A stretch of 64,000 nucleotides of DNA from Hyperoplus lanceolatus (GCA_026929865.2 CM049398.1:15654001-15718000), one strand, 5' to 3'. Positions 36,673 through 58,233 are shown, numbered from the stretch's first letter. Program-made: numbers and translations. The notes: generated by a model from the sequence alone, not told the origin.

Positions 36673-37878
36673 ATGGCAGAGGTCGGTCAGCGGCTCGGGA
36701 GCGGAGCTTACCGGCTGTCTGCTCTCAGGAGCAGCCAGAGTCGACCGGTGCGCACCGGAGAAAGTCTCGTGACTCTGCTGGTAAGCTGCACCTTCAATGA
36801 CAGTCGGACGAAAGAGGAATCAAACCAAATACAAGGTGAAATTCAGCCGGTGTCAAAGAGCAGAGTTACACAACGCAAAATAGAGACACTTTCCAGAGTG
36901 AGACGAAGTGAAATTGAACATCAACATAGGACTTTACGTTGTGCCACATTGTTGGAGCTAGATTCGTCCCGTTTAAATGAGTTTTTTCAAACCAGAGAGA
37001 GTCTGCATGCTCACATAACAGCCCTGTGCCTCTCCGAAAGACCACAGCCTCCCCTACAGGAGAAGTTGCTGCCTGGCAGGATGACGTCCTGGACCAGAAG
37101 AGCTGTTTCAGTCCACCCTGACACCTTCAGGTCACCTCAGCAGCTCCGAGCCTTTTGCACGGTCCTCTTTATTCTGTCAGAGCAGGGGTCAGAGAGGGTG
37201 GGCGGTGATGGACTGAGACTGAGGCGTCTGAAGCCACATCCTGATCCACTACTAACATGTACTACTGCCAGCAGCAGAAGCTACAGCTGGAGGACTGGCA
37301 GAAGCTCAAATGACGCTTCACCGCTGTACAGGAGCAAGACAGCCTATTACGACATCCTCAAGGTGTCCCCCGGTGCCACACAGTCCCAAATCAAGACGGC
37401 CTACTACAAGCAGTCCTTCATCTTCCACCCTGACAAGAACCAGGGGGACAAGGAGGCCAGCCAGCACTTTACCGAGATCAGCGAGGCCTACACGGTGCTG
37501 GGCAGCATCAGCCTGAGAAGGAAGTACGACCGTGGCATTCTCAGCCAATCGGACGTCCACAGTGCAGGGAGACCGTCCTCCAAAGAGACAGCCAGCAGAC
37601 CCACAGCAGGCTCCCCACAGCAGCAGCATCAACAAAGAGCCAGGAGGGTCACCCATGTTGGAGGGAAACCTATGTTTGATTTTGACGCCTTTTATCAGCA
37701 TCACTACGGGGAGCAGCTGCAAAGGGAAAAGGACTTGAGAGCACGGAAGCAGGCCATGCAGGAGGAGCAGAAGAAGGAGAATCTCAAAAAGTGGAGGCAG
37801 GGGAAAGCCGTGGAGATGACCGTGTTCATGATGCTGGGCACGGCAGGGTTAATTCTTTTCAACCTCAGCAATTCCTGA
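36640..37878 (+). CDS. dnajc30: DnaJ homolog subfamily C member 30, mitochondrial
   Basis: DNAJC30 is a mitochondrial inner-membrane J-domain protein linked to complex I repair and ATP synthase. The frame is open for 412 codons. The J domain spans about residues 235-300 (AYYDILKVSPGATQSQIK) with the HPD motif at 263-265, followed by the family-specific MFDFDAFYQHHYGEQLQREK and a C-terminal hydrophobic segment at about 393-409. Human DNAJC30 is 226 residues, so the first ~230 residues are a long extension. Three starts are possible: M1 (36640); M12 (36673, good AAGATGG context, followed by an Arg-rich, acid-poor stretch that suits a mitochondrial presequence); and M148 (37081, giving 265 residues). 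An intron-like segment at 36781-37059 could remove 93 codons in frame. I favour M12. Confidence 0.93.
   Translation: MSMVHRFALGKMAEVGQRLGSGAYRLSALRSSQSRPVRTGESLVTLLVSCTFNDSRTKEESNQIQGEIQPVSKSRVTQRKIETLSRVRRSEIEHQHRTLRCATLLELDSSRLNEFFQTRESLHAHITALCLSERPQPPLQEKLLPGRMTSWTRRAVSVHPDTFRSPQQLRAFCTVLFILSEQGSERVGGDGLRLRRLKPHPDPLLTCTTASSRSYSWRTGRSSNDASPLYRSKTAYYDILKVSPGATQSQIKTAYYKQSFIFHPDKNQGDKEASQHFTEISEAYTVLGSISLRRKYDRGILSQSDVHSAGRPSSKETASRPTAGSPQQQHQQRARRVTHVGGKPMFDFDAFYQHHYGEQLQREKDLRARKQAMQEEQKKENLKKWRQGKAVEMTVFMMLGTAGLILFNLSNS
36781..37059 (+). other. dnajc30: possible in-frame intron (exitron-like) in dnajc30
   Basis: CTG|GTAAGC at 36780/36781 is a good donor, and CCTCCCCTACAG at 37048-37059 is a good acceptor. 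The segment between is 279 nt, a multiple of three, phase 0 at both ends and free of stops. The peptide it encodes has no recognisable domain. Removing it brings the presequence close to the J domain. This is prediction from motif quality only. Confidence 0.45.
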
Positions 37879-38499
37879 AATAGAAGCAGTGACACGGAAG
37901 TGATATGACTTGACTTTATGAGGGTGGGAGGGGCCAGGGGGATGCTACCTCAGTCTTTTGCAAGTGTTGCACAGTTTTTCTGACAGTTAAGATAAATATT
38001 TTCTTAGTGTGTCAGAGTTAAATAGATGTAGCTCAGCTGGTTATTCATAAAATGTTGTGACATCACAACATGATTGTATTAAGATAACATTAATCTTTTT
38101 TTAAATGTATTCATTGGCTCCACAAATCATCAACAAAAAATTATACACACACAAACAAAGAAAGGGTTAAAAAACAATAACGTCAATCATTAACTGAAAA
38201 TCTGCCAACCATTTTACACCGATTTGTGTCGGTGATAAGATATCACATCTCGCATTAAAATGCATTTGAACATTTTATTTATTATTTAACCAAATATGTT
38301 CATTCACAGTTTTTTTTAAAGTTTGTGTTTCTTCAGACTTTTGTTGGAACAAACATTTGTCTTTCTCCTTACAATGATTGTTCAAGATGTGAAATTTCTG
38401 TGCTAACCGTGTTTTATTTACTTTCTGTTAATAGTGAGGTCTGAAGCCAAACAACTAATTTTGGCTAACTTTGAAGTGATTTGTCAATAGGAAATTAAT

Positions 38500-38853
38500 T
38501 AGAGCTGCAACGATTAATCGACGAATCGATTATTAAAATATTCGCCAACTATTTTGATAATCGATTAATCGATTCAAGTATTTTTTTAATAAAAAATGTC
38601 CAAATTCTCTGATTTCAGCTTCTCAAATGTGAATATTTTCTGGTTTCTTTAATCCTATTATGACAGTAAACTGAAATATCTGTGTGTTTTGGACGTAACA
38701 ATACATTTGAGGACGTCAACATGGGCTTTGGAAAATTTATCAACATTTTTCACCATTTTCTGACATTTTACAGACCAAAACACTAATCGATTAATAAGAG
38801 AAAATAATCGACAGATTAATCGATTATCAAAATAATCGTTAGTTGCAGCCCTA
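38500..38853. mobile_element. hAT MITE with AATCGATT-rich ends
   Basis: 354 bp, termini TAGAGCTGCAAC and complement TAGGGCTGCAAC, perfect 8-bp duplication AAATTAAT (38492-38499 and 38854-38861). Lies in the probable 3' UTR of dnajc30. Confidence 0.85.
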
Positions 38854-38976
38854 AAATTAATACAGATTTTGATGCCTTCTTCTGGGGGTTTTAAGTATGT
38901 ATGTACTGTACAAACAAGAGGCCTCCTGATGTTTAATTCTTTATTTTGGGTTAAAGAAACTGTATCAAGCAAATAT

Positions 38977-38982
38977 AATAAA
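38977..38982 (+). terminator. dnajc30: candidate dnajc30 polyadenylation signal
   Basis: AATAAA about 1.1 kb past the stop, followed by a GT-rich stretch. If used, the 3' UTR would include the hAT MITE at 38500-38853. An AATAAA-like run inside that MITE (near 38588) is an alternative. Confidence 0.35.
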
Positions 38983-39114
38983 ATCGTTTCAGAATTCAGT
39001 GTTATAAGCTCTGACCCCTAGAGGGCGTCTTAATACAGCAAAATGATCTCAGGGTTAAAGCTGAAAGCCTGAGGGGCTCAGTGATTTCAAACCCTGAGTG
39101 GGATGATATTAATG

Positions 39115-40771
39115 CAGGGGTTGACACTAAGGTTTCAAATGCACTTGCCCATAGGGCAAGTACAGGTAATGTTTTACTTGCCCGAATGTTGTGTTCACTT
39201 GCCCAAAAAAAAACAAAAAAACTGTTAAACAATGATATATACAGTATAGGCTAATTGAATTATACATTTTAGCGATCTCTTATCTCTTAAATGCAAACAC
39301 TGCTTACTAGTCTCATCCTGACCACATAAAACGAACAACAATTCATATAAGCCTAGATATCATGACATCATACACTACACCAAGCGCTTGGTCCAGCTGC
39401 AGCATCGTGAAAGGGCCTCTTTTTGCCATGCACCTTGCCCAGGGGCTCAGAAAACTCAGTCTAGCTCAGAGTCAAGCTGAATGTTAGCTTCCACAGAACA
39501 TTTTTACTTATTTAAAACGGTCACATTGTGCCAAAAAGTGATCGTGTGCCATAAAATTATTACAGTCCACCATGTTAAAGCTATTGCCCAATTATACTGT
39601 AAGTAAGGAAGGGGATCATTAATTTCTATTCATATTGATACCATTATAAAGACTCCACAATCCAAATCTTTATCGATACCTTTCTATTATTTTGTTTAAA
39701 GAGAACTGGTATTATTGCTTTAATTGCTTACAAGATGAGCAGAGCTCAGGATAGGACTTTAAGCAGGTCATAATTCCATATTTACGCCCTCTATTTAGTT
39801 TATATTGCTGGGAAAACAAGTTTTTTACCCAAACTGTAGGCTATTATTCAAGCTTCCCGCGAAAAACTCAAATTTCTTATTTTCTTGATGTTACATTTGA
39901 ACACATCATGATGTCATTTTATTGACCTTTGCCTAATAATCATTTTACTGAGCCGACCTGAACACATCACATTTGAACCGTTTGCGATTTTTTTTTTGCT
40001 AACTAGGTCTTATCCTGCAGATTTTAATATGGATTTAAAAACTATCCGATTTTTTAACTGCGGGACTTGTCACTTGCTACAGTCTCTCGTTTGTTGATCA
40101 CCGCTGCATTGAATGAATGATGAGACGGTGCGGAGCCCGTCTGCAGCGGCAGCGGCTCAGCAGACAAGAGTTTTTTTTTTTTTTGGAGACGGAGCGGGTG
40201 GAAGGAGTTTCTTCAAGACAGTCGAAGGTAGAACACTTTTACAGTCCATGATGTGGTCCAGTGATGGAATAATACGCTGAAGTAGGCCTAATTAGATAAA
40301 GATGACCCGACTCGATATTTAAAATTATATAATGTGACCTAGCCTACTGGACTCCATAGCGGTATCGATAAGCTCAACGTTATTGATTTCTGGGTTTTGA
40401 ATATAGCGGAACCAGGTCCGTAGGATAGAGCCGGCTTTCGGAACGTAGACAGCGAAACTGCGCGCACACAGGCTGTGTGTGTGTGTGTGTGTGCGTATGT
40501 GAGAGAGAGAGAGAGATCGAGTGCGAAAGCGCGACCGTGATGCTGCTGGCTGCCGCGCGCAGCTGCTCAATTGCGAATATAGCCGATCTATTTTGTGTGA
40601 GTTAGCGGAAAAAAAAATGTTTTGCAGACTGTAAAACACATGAATACATAGCCTAGACTACAGACAAACCCTCTAAAATCCACTTGCCCATCCGGGCAAC
40701 CAAGAAGCAATCTCAACTTGCCCAAACATTATTTTCAGTTGCCCGGGCAAGCGGGCAAGTGTCGACCACTG
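39115..40771. mobile_element. hAT-like element with ACTTGCCC subterminal repeats
   Basis: Ends CAGGGGTTGACAC and complement CAGTGGTCGACAC. The octamer ACTTGCCC or its complement occurs four times in the first 90 bp and three times in the last 90 bp. The flanking octamers (TATTAATG, TTAAATGT) do not match, so the hAT call rests on the termini. The middle has no clear frame. Confidence 0.5.
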
Positions 40772-40865
40772 TTAAATGTATGTTTCATTTGAGCTATTGC
40801 TGCTGTTGTTCACATTGTTTCTATTTATGATTTTTGTCCAATTTTCCCTGAAGGGGCTACATATA

Positions 40866-41469
40866 CATTTGGGCCAAAATTATAAGAACACTGATATGAG
40901 GTTTGTTGTTGTTTTTGTTGAATTGGCCATTATAAAATACCCGTAAAACAAAAGAAATATCTACATAGTCATCATTATGCTCAATAAACCATGGAATAAA
41001 GCCAGCATAAGGAGATTTAGGTAGATTTCCTTACAAAGAAGAACGCTAGACCTATTTCACACAAGCAATGTAAAGTACTCTTTAGACTGCCTTCATGCCA
41101 CCAAATGTAAACCGAAAGAGGAGATGTAATTTAGGACTTGAAAGCAGATCTATTGTACATTCAATGGAAAGCCTTTCGCTTAAGTTGCAGAAGACATGGG
41201 TTAACATTAGTGTTGAAGTTCTCAGGAAATATCCTAGAGAGATGTGCTGCTGTAATTCCTGAAAAATGTTGACGTAACAAATATTAAAAATATAAAGTTA
41301 AAAGTGGATAAAGACTGTAGGACTCACCTATCTGATAATTGTTGTGCTCAGAGCAACCATCTGCATATTTCATGGACATTATGAAATTAAATAATCTTTT
41401 GGAGGCAGTTTTTTTTTTATATTTTCAGATCTCAGGTGTAAATAATAATAATCATTTTGGCCACCCCTG
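40866..41469. mobile_element. Tc1-like MITE
   Basis: Left CATTTGGGCCAAAATTAT, right complement CAGGGGTGGCCAAAATGAT, between TA dinucleotides (40864, 41470). 604 bp, no coding capacity. Confidence 0.55.
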
Positions 41470-41733
41470 TATTAGAAACCTCAAATGTGAAATGAATTTC
41501 TCCCCACCCAAAAGTGGATTACACTGATCTTATATCAACTGAAAAAAAAAGAAAACCACATGACTGTACCGTTTCACACTTCAGTTTTTAAAATAGATAA
41601 TGGAGATGTAACACTTTCATCTCAATATATCGAGGCCCTGCTTTAAATGCTTCGTCCTTTCATTTCCGACATTTCAGTCGGAACCCCCAATATCGCGATA
41701 CATCAGAAAATCTGCAATGGATTTTGTTCACAT

Positions 41734-42088
41734 TTTATTCACAGAAATATAAAGTAGTATGTCAAGTACATCACTTTGTACAAAATTGCACACACTCTTC
41801 AAAACTCAATCAGACAACAAAAAAAGTTTTCATGTTAAGATCTGTGATATGTGAGATGGGCTCTTGCAACAGATGTTTCATCAAGAATCAATCAATTTTA
41901 CATAAATAAGACTCGATAGGAAAAAAGTAATTTACAATGGCTTGAGGAATAAATATGTTTCAAAAAATAGGATTCAAATTGGCACATGAACTGCTTCGTC
42001 CGCTCCTCGACTGAAAGAGAAATCTCCCCTCCGAAAACTAAATGACCATGTTTGAAAAGACAAGACGCTGTTTCTTGATATGTTTATT
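41734..42088 (-). terminator. sh2b2: candidate sh2b2 polyadenylation signals
   Basis: Minus-strand AATAAA at 42088-42083 and at 41739-41734, about 1.5 and 1.8 kb past the stop. No way to choose between them from the sequence. Confidence 0.3.
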
Positions 42089-43575
42089 CCATCTGAATCA
42101 GAGATGGACACAAAGATCAACACCACCCTTACGACTCTACAGTAAACGTGAGCTAACAGGTTCCGTTTTCCGTACACAAACTTAAACAACAGTTCGGCAA
42201 CATAGATATTTTGTGGTGAGGCAACAAGCTAAAAATAAAAAAGTTTAACTATTCCTTCCATGTATTCTTTTGAGCTGTTACCTTTGTGCTCCGTCAGCAT
42301 TAAGTCAACCAGTAAGTACTCACCTGTCTTTTCAAGCATGTTCATGTAGCAGCCTTTACCTTACTGCCTGAACCACACCAGGCCACACAAACAGTAAAAG
42401 CCAATGCTGCCACCTTTCTCAAAAACAAGTCCCCTGTCCCTTCCGATAAATGCTAGATTTGGTATAATAATTTCTTAAAGGCATTACTTTAAAGTGACTC
42501 CTATACTAACAGCATATCTAATCTACAGGTTATTGATATGATAAGATTGAGTACAGAACCAGCACCGGACGCAGGGACACTCTTGTCTGAGAAACACTAC
42601 TGTAGAACACCGATAATTGAAAAATATTTGGACTCTTAACATACCACCACACACTCATAGAAAGAACTCATAATGACAGCACCCTGCCGTATTCGTACCA
42701 GACTGAACTTGTGTTGTTCATCTTCCATTTTAACGCTTTTTAAAACTCATTTGACACAACATGTGCCCACCTTGTTTTCAGCCTATGTTGCAGCCATCAA
42801 TCAAACATTGAAATCACTACCATTTCAGTATGCAGCGATATGTATGTTCAGCATGGTTTGGAACAGAAACTGAAAAAGTAATCCCCCGCGTAAAATGTTT
42901 GGGCTTTTGTGATTATGTGAGATTGTGAAAACACCATTCTCCTTGTGCGTCCGTTGAAGTCCAAGGTAATTGTCAGGCACTAAGACCCGTTATGCTGTAC
43001 ACGTTTAAGAAAAACATTTCAGAGCTAACACTAACACACCCATGATTGCTGCATGATGTTAGCGTGGAGCAGAGACCAAGAGCGGGACTTTGTAGGGAAA
43101 CCCTGCAGGGACGCTGAGGATATCCGGGACAGATTCAGAGCAGCTTTACAAACATTAACAAGATGCTCACGGGAGCTCGGAGGGAGCTCTCACAGGTGCG
43201 GCGACACAGGCTCTGCTCCCAGGGAACCAAAGGGTAAGGGTGAACAGGAAGTGGTCAGGTGAAGTCAATCAAAACCATATGGCTCCACTGGATGACTTCC
43301 TCTTGCTTTTCTCCTCCTACACTCATCTTGGTCTCAACATTTTTACCCGACTGTTTCTCCCATCACTCACTGCTCATTCTTGACAAATGAGTTTGAAATG
43401 AAGCCGCGGAGAACTGAGATACAGGAAATTTGCCTTGAAAGAAAAACAAACAAAAGGATGTGTGATACAGTGATTTGGACCACTTTCATCATCCCCCCCA
43501 AGTCACCCTCTTAACTCTTCTGTATCTGTTCCAGTCCAGAGAACACCAGTGAATGGAACCATTCCCTGTGCACTT

Positions 43576-53138
<9,563 letters not shown>

Positions 53139-53308
53139 CACTGGGCCATGCCAACCCACCGAGGAGAGGCTGCAGAGGAGGAAGAAGAGTAGGGTGTTAG
53201 AGTGGAGGCAAAGCAAAATATGGCAGCACGCATTGTGACATTGTTTCAGACCAGTCATACAACAGTTGTGGAACAGCCTGCATGTATGATGGTGCAAATA
53301 ATACATTA

Positions 53309-54841
53309 CCCTGCATTCCAAATTATAAGGCAAATTAGATTTTCCCAGATTTTCCTGAATAGTCGATGCAAATCACAGTCAGTATAATTTTCAAGTCATC
53401 AACCATTAGAGTATATTTCGAATTTATTGAACAAACCTCCCAATAGTATTTTTTTCAAAAAAAAAAACTCCAAATGCACTGTTCCAAATCATTATGCACA
53501 ACAGAGTTTCAAAACATTTTATAGGTTGTAAACAACTAAACATGGTCATTTGTTGAATTTGCAGGATGTGAAGGTCATATTTAGTGAAATCAAAAGCTAT
53601 TTCAATCAAAAACATCTTAACAGGCCAAGTTACATGTTAACATAGGACCCCTTCTTTGATAGCACCTTCACAATTTTTGCATCCATTGAACTTGCGAGTT
53701 CTTGGAGAGTTTCAGCTTGAATATCTTTGCAGGATGCCAGAATAGCCTCCCATAGCTGCTGTTTTGATGTGAACGGCCTCCCAACCTCATAGATGTTTTG
53801 CCTGAGGATGCTCCAAAGGTTCTCAATAGGGTTGAGGTCAGGGGAAGATGGGGGCCACACCATGAGGTTCTCTCCTTTTATGCCCAAAGCAGCCAGTGAC
53901 ACAGAGGTATTCTTTGCAGCATGAGATGGTACATTGTCATGCATGAAGATGATTTTACTACAGAAGGCCCTGTCCTTCTTTTTGTACCACTGAAGAAAGT
54001 GGTGAGTCAGAAACTCTACATACTTTGCCGAGGTAATTTTCACACCGTCAGGGACCCTGAAGGTGCCAACCAGCTCTCTCCCCATGATTCCGGCCCAAAA
54101 CATAACTCCGCCACCTCCGGTCTGCCGTCGCAGCTTTGTTGGGACATTGTGGCCATTCACCAACCATCCACTACTCCATCCATGCGACCATCCAGGGTTG
54201 CACGGCACTCATCAGTAAACAAGATGAGTCTTCATGTATTCCTGAGCCCACTGCAACTGTTTCAGCTTGTCATCATTGTTTAGGGGTTGCCGAATAATAG
54301 GTTTATGCACAACTGCAAACTTCTGGATCCTACACCTTGAGGTTCGCGGGACTCCAGAGGCACCAGAAGCTTCAAATACCTGTCTGCTGCTTTGTGATGG
54401 CATTTTAGCAGCTGCTCTCCTATTCCGATGAATTTGTCTGGCAGAAACCTTCCTCCTATTACTTTTATCCGAACGAACCCGTCTGTGCTCTGAATCAGCC
54501 ACAAATCTCTTCACAGTACGATGATCACACTTAAGTTTTCGTGAAATATCTAATGTTTTCATACCTTGTCCAAGGTGTTGCACTATTTGACGCTTTTAGG
54601 CAGCAGAGAGATCCTTTTTCTTTCCCATATTGCTTGAAACCTGTGGCCTGCTTAATAATGTGGAACGTCCTTGTTAAGTAGATTTCCTTTGATTGGGCTT
54701 ACTTAGCAAACTGATTATCACAGGTGTCTGAGATTGATTTCAATGATCCAAAGTGCCCTGAGACACAATACCATCCATGAGTTAAAATAAAATACAAAAA
54801 ATTAAATGTTTATAATTTGCATAATAATTTGTGACAGACTG
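53309..54841 (-). mobile_element. Tc1/mariner element, defective transposase
   Basis: Terminal inverted repeats of about 30 bp (left CCCTGCATTCCAAATTATAA, right complement CAGTCTGTCACAAATTATTA) lie inside TA dinucleotides at 53307 and 54842. The minus strand encodes a Tc1-type transposase in two blocks: an N-terminal HTH part (54583-54212, LDISRKLKCDHRTVKRFVAD) and a catalytic part (54208-53630) with IIFMHDNVPSHAAKNTS and SPDLNPIENLW, the second D and the last acidic residue of the DDE/D triad. The frame breaks in the region where the first catalytic aspartate (WTDE) belongs, so it is dead. Length 1.53 kb is near the family norm of 1.6 kb. Confidence 0.88.
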
Positions 54842-54847
54842 TATATA

Positions 54848-55125
54848 CACTCAACAAAAATATAAACGCAACACTTTTGTTTTTGCTCCCATTTTTCATG
54901 AGATGGACTTAAAGATCGAAAATTCATTCCAGATACACAATATTACCATTTCTCTCAAACATTGTTCACAAATCTGTCTAAATGTGTGTTAGTGAGCACT
55001 TCTGCTTTGCTGAGATAATCCATCCCACCTCACAGGTGTGCCACATCAAGATGCTGATCTGACATCATGATTAGTGCACAGGTGTGCCTTAGACTGTCCA
55101 CAATAAAAGGCCACTCTGAATGTCA
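54848..55125. mobile_element. end fragment of a second Tc1-like family
   Basis: Begins CACTCAACAAAAATATAAAC after a TA, the terminal repeat of a common teleost Tc1-like family, and continues through the family's typical stretch CACCTCACAGGTGTGCCACA. No opposite end is found in the window. It starts 6 bp after the end of the previous Tc1. Confidence 0.65.
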
Positions 55126-56924
55126 GTGTAATATTTATTTTATATCTTGGTCATTTGAAAAATCGCATGATGTAGGCCTGTGCAGATTTGTTTAAAAATA
55201 AAAATGTCAAATGTATTTCTGTAAAAATTATGCGGCATCACATCAAAATCGCCTCTAATCTTAATCATCCATCATATCACATGTGCCACTTGAGATTTTT
55301 CAAAGGGATAACATGGACTGTAGCCAGGGTTTTAGAAATACTGAAAACACAAGTCTACAAAAATGTGTACAACACCAAAATACTCCAGACCACCCACCTG
55401 GTCCCTAAACCCCATTCACTTCTCTTAACATGTCTGTTGCCTTGACCTCGTTGGTCTCATCCTGTTTCAGTTTGGTGGCTTTTTTTCACTTTGAAGAGTC
55501 CACAATCTGCAACAGCTCAAGATTCTCCACAGAAGAGACATGTCGTTGAAGATAAACAGATTCAATATGATGACAACAGATAAAAAAGAAAGTCATCCAG
55601 AAAGCCTAGGGGTCTCCATCAGCTAGCTACCAATTGATGCTTTCTGACAAGATCTCAGATTACTACTGAATTATCTAGAAGTGTGTTCTGTCAGAGCAGG
55701 TTGGATATGACTCAGACCTATATGCTACAGCTCCTCTTCATGTCTCGTCAATATCCGACACTATTGTTTCTACATAATAGGCAGTTTTTCAGGAACACAG
55801 TTGGTCTGGTCCCCTCGCACTATCATTTCTCAACTCCAAAACCATGTGTGTGCGTGTTCGCACGACTCGCTCTTCGGCACTGCCTCCCTCTCTGGCCTGA
55901 TCAGTGTCACACCACATCACATCACTGATAAAACTCTCTGGTCGGCAGTGGGGATCTGACACAAAGTCTTAACACCATTGTGTAAGTAGCAAAAAGCCAA
56001 AGCCTGGTCCCATCCCCCTCCTCTTCATCTCTTTTCCTGAGCACATCAGTGACTAATAGAGCATCAGTGAATAGCGTTGCACTACCAAGCACATGTTGCT
56101 TTGATTGTTGTTGTGTGTACATCGCACAGATAAAAGGATATCGTCTGAGCGTGCAGGCTGGGCGACATACGAACACGGATGGCCAACACACCCCAAGCTG
56201 TGAAAGCTTATTCTCAGAGCTGCTGGGCTTCTCTTGGCAATTCACTCTTGCAATATGCGCTCAAATGTTTGCTTTCAGAAATGTCCCTCCCAAACCAAAA
56301 CAAGCATACATGCATGCATTTGCTCTGCGGAGTTTCCTGGAATAACTCCTGCAAGTATTTATTGTAATTTTCAGAAAAGCATCAGTGTAGGTTGTCTTTT
56401 TATAAAGGATTAGAGCGGGGGGGGGGGGGGACTTGCCAAGTGCTGGAATTAGGTCTGATTATATACAAACATTCAACTACAAGCCAATCTCTCTCGCTCT
56501 CTCTCTCTTTCTCAGAGACAGAATTTCAAAAGGAATGTTGCCATGGATAAAGACACTATAAAAGTAAAATAAAGTGCGTGCCTTTGGCTGAATACCATGT
56601 TGTTGTTGTTTGCTTTCTCACACGTTCTGCTCCAGTTTCTAATCAAAACTAAAGGTCCCGAGATGGAAACGCTTGCATAATTTGCCATCAGAAAAATGAC
56701 AGAAATACATCTCGGAAAGTTTAAGTGAAAAAGGACGAGGAGACAATATGTTTAGTTTTTTGTGACTCTGAACTACAAAGTGATTAGAACTCAGAGAGAG
56801 AGAGAGCGAGAGAGAGGGATATAAATAGGTTAAGTTAAACAATGACGGATTTTTTTTAATTTCTTTTTTACCTAACACAGACTTAGTAATGACTGAAAGA
56901 ACATGATCACTGGTACATGAGAAA

Positions 56925-57235
56925 TGGGTTTTCTCAGGAGTGTGGCTGACGTCTCCCATAGAGATAGGGTAAGAAGCTCAGTCATTCGTGAGGAACTTGG
57001 GGCAGAGCCCCCACTCATTTGCGTCAAAAGGAGCCTGTTGAGGTGGTTCGGGCATCTGGTAAGGATGCCCCCTGGGCGCCTCCCTAAGGAAGTGATTCAG
57101 GCACGTCCAGCTGGGAGGTGGCTTCGGGGAAGACCTGGGACTAGGTGGAGAGATTATATCTCCAAGTTTGCCTGGGAACTCTTCTGATCAACGTGGCCCA
57201 GGAAAGAGAAGTTTGGGATCCCCCTTAAAAATATA
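56925..57235 (+). mobile_element. LINE 3' fragment (ORF2 C-terminus)
   Basis: Encodes RSLLRWFGHLVRMPPGRLPK and WRDYISKFAWEL, the C-terminal end of a very common fish non-LTR retrotransposon reverse-transcriptase protein. Only about 100 codons remain. I do not assign the clade. Confidence 0.75.
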
Positions 57236-57295
57236 ATAATGTGTGCAATAACAATTAAAAAAAAACGTCTATACCGTTAATTGGTTATTTTTATC

Positions 57296-57460
57296 TTTTT
57301 GGCATTTTTATGCTTTATTGATAGTGTAGAGACAGAGTTGAAATGGGGCAGAGAGGGGAGTGACATGCAGAGAACGACCGCAGGCTGGAATCGAACTTGG
57401 GTCCGCTGCTGGCCGAGGCCCATGGGGGGGACGCCCTACCAACTGAGCTAAGGGCGCCCC
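57296..57460 (-). mobile_element. tRNA-derived SINE
   Basis: On the minus strand: A box TTAGCTCAGTTGGTAGGGCG (57451-57432), B box GTTCGATTCC (57396-57387), then a pyrimidine-rich body with CATGTCACTCCCCTCTCTG and the tail CTATCAATAAAGCATAAAAA. This is a standard spiny-rayed-fish SINE. Too altered after the D-arm to be a working tRNA. Confidence 0.8.
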
Positions 57461-58181
57461 TGTTAATTGGTTCTTGAATGTACCCTTCAAACGCTCACTG
57501 CAGATCCCTTGGATTTAGTATTATCTGAGTTTCAATGTTGAACTGAGATGTACAGTATATAGTATATATCGGGTTTTGGCTGTTAAACACAACTCTGTGT
57601 ATAATCTCTGCCATCTGTTTTACAGTATAACAGGCTTTTTCTCTATAGAATATTTTATAAAGCTGCAGATGTCATCCAGTCCATAAAAACATCAGGAGCT
57701 CTTCATAAATGTTCTCTTTGTCAGCTTCCTCCAACGTCCAGCTGATTTACTGTATGCAATATATAATCAAATCTGTATTTGGATTATTTAAATTCAATTT
57801 GGTAATTCTTGTGCACAAATTATTAAATTCAATTAATTGAACATCCAGCTAACAGGGATAATTAACTGATTCTGAATGGAGTCAATCGGACCACTGTTCC
57901 TATCAGATTAAGTTCTGTCACATAATCTAAAACGGATACCAAATATTTTCTAATTTTGTTCCAGTTACTTAGAACCTTTTCCCAAAAATTGTCTTATTTG
58001 AAAGAAGTGCAGAGTGCATGAATGTATGGAAATAAGGTTAAAGTTTGTTTCATTCATGAATCTATCATTTCATTAATCCACACATCAGTTCATTCCTTCA
58101 AGCGACGTAAGATCTTCAATCACAACTGCTAATCACCAAGTGTTGTTGTAATAACTCTTATTAGATACTTATCATATAGAG

Positions 58182-58233
58182 GTGTGTGTGTGTGTGTGTG
58201 GGTGCGTGTGTGTGTGTGGGTGCGCGTGTGTGT
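58182..58233. repeat. (TG)n, interrupted
   Basis: TG units with GGTGCG interruptions. Confidence 0.93.

Larger units (their letters stand above)
37879..43575. other. convergent intergenic region and sh2b2 3' UTR
   Basis: dnajc30 and sh2b2 converge here. It contains a hAT MITE (38500-38853), a 1.65-kb hAT-like element with subterminal repeats (39115-40771) and a Tc1-like MITE (40866-41469). From 41.5 to 43.57 kb I see no gene; part is probably the sh2b2 3' UTR. Confidence 0.6.

Noticed and set aside
36432-36800. Plus-strand frame overlapping the dnajc30 start
   Set aside because: Out of frame with the J-domain protein and begins in AT-rich promoter DNA.
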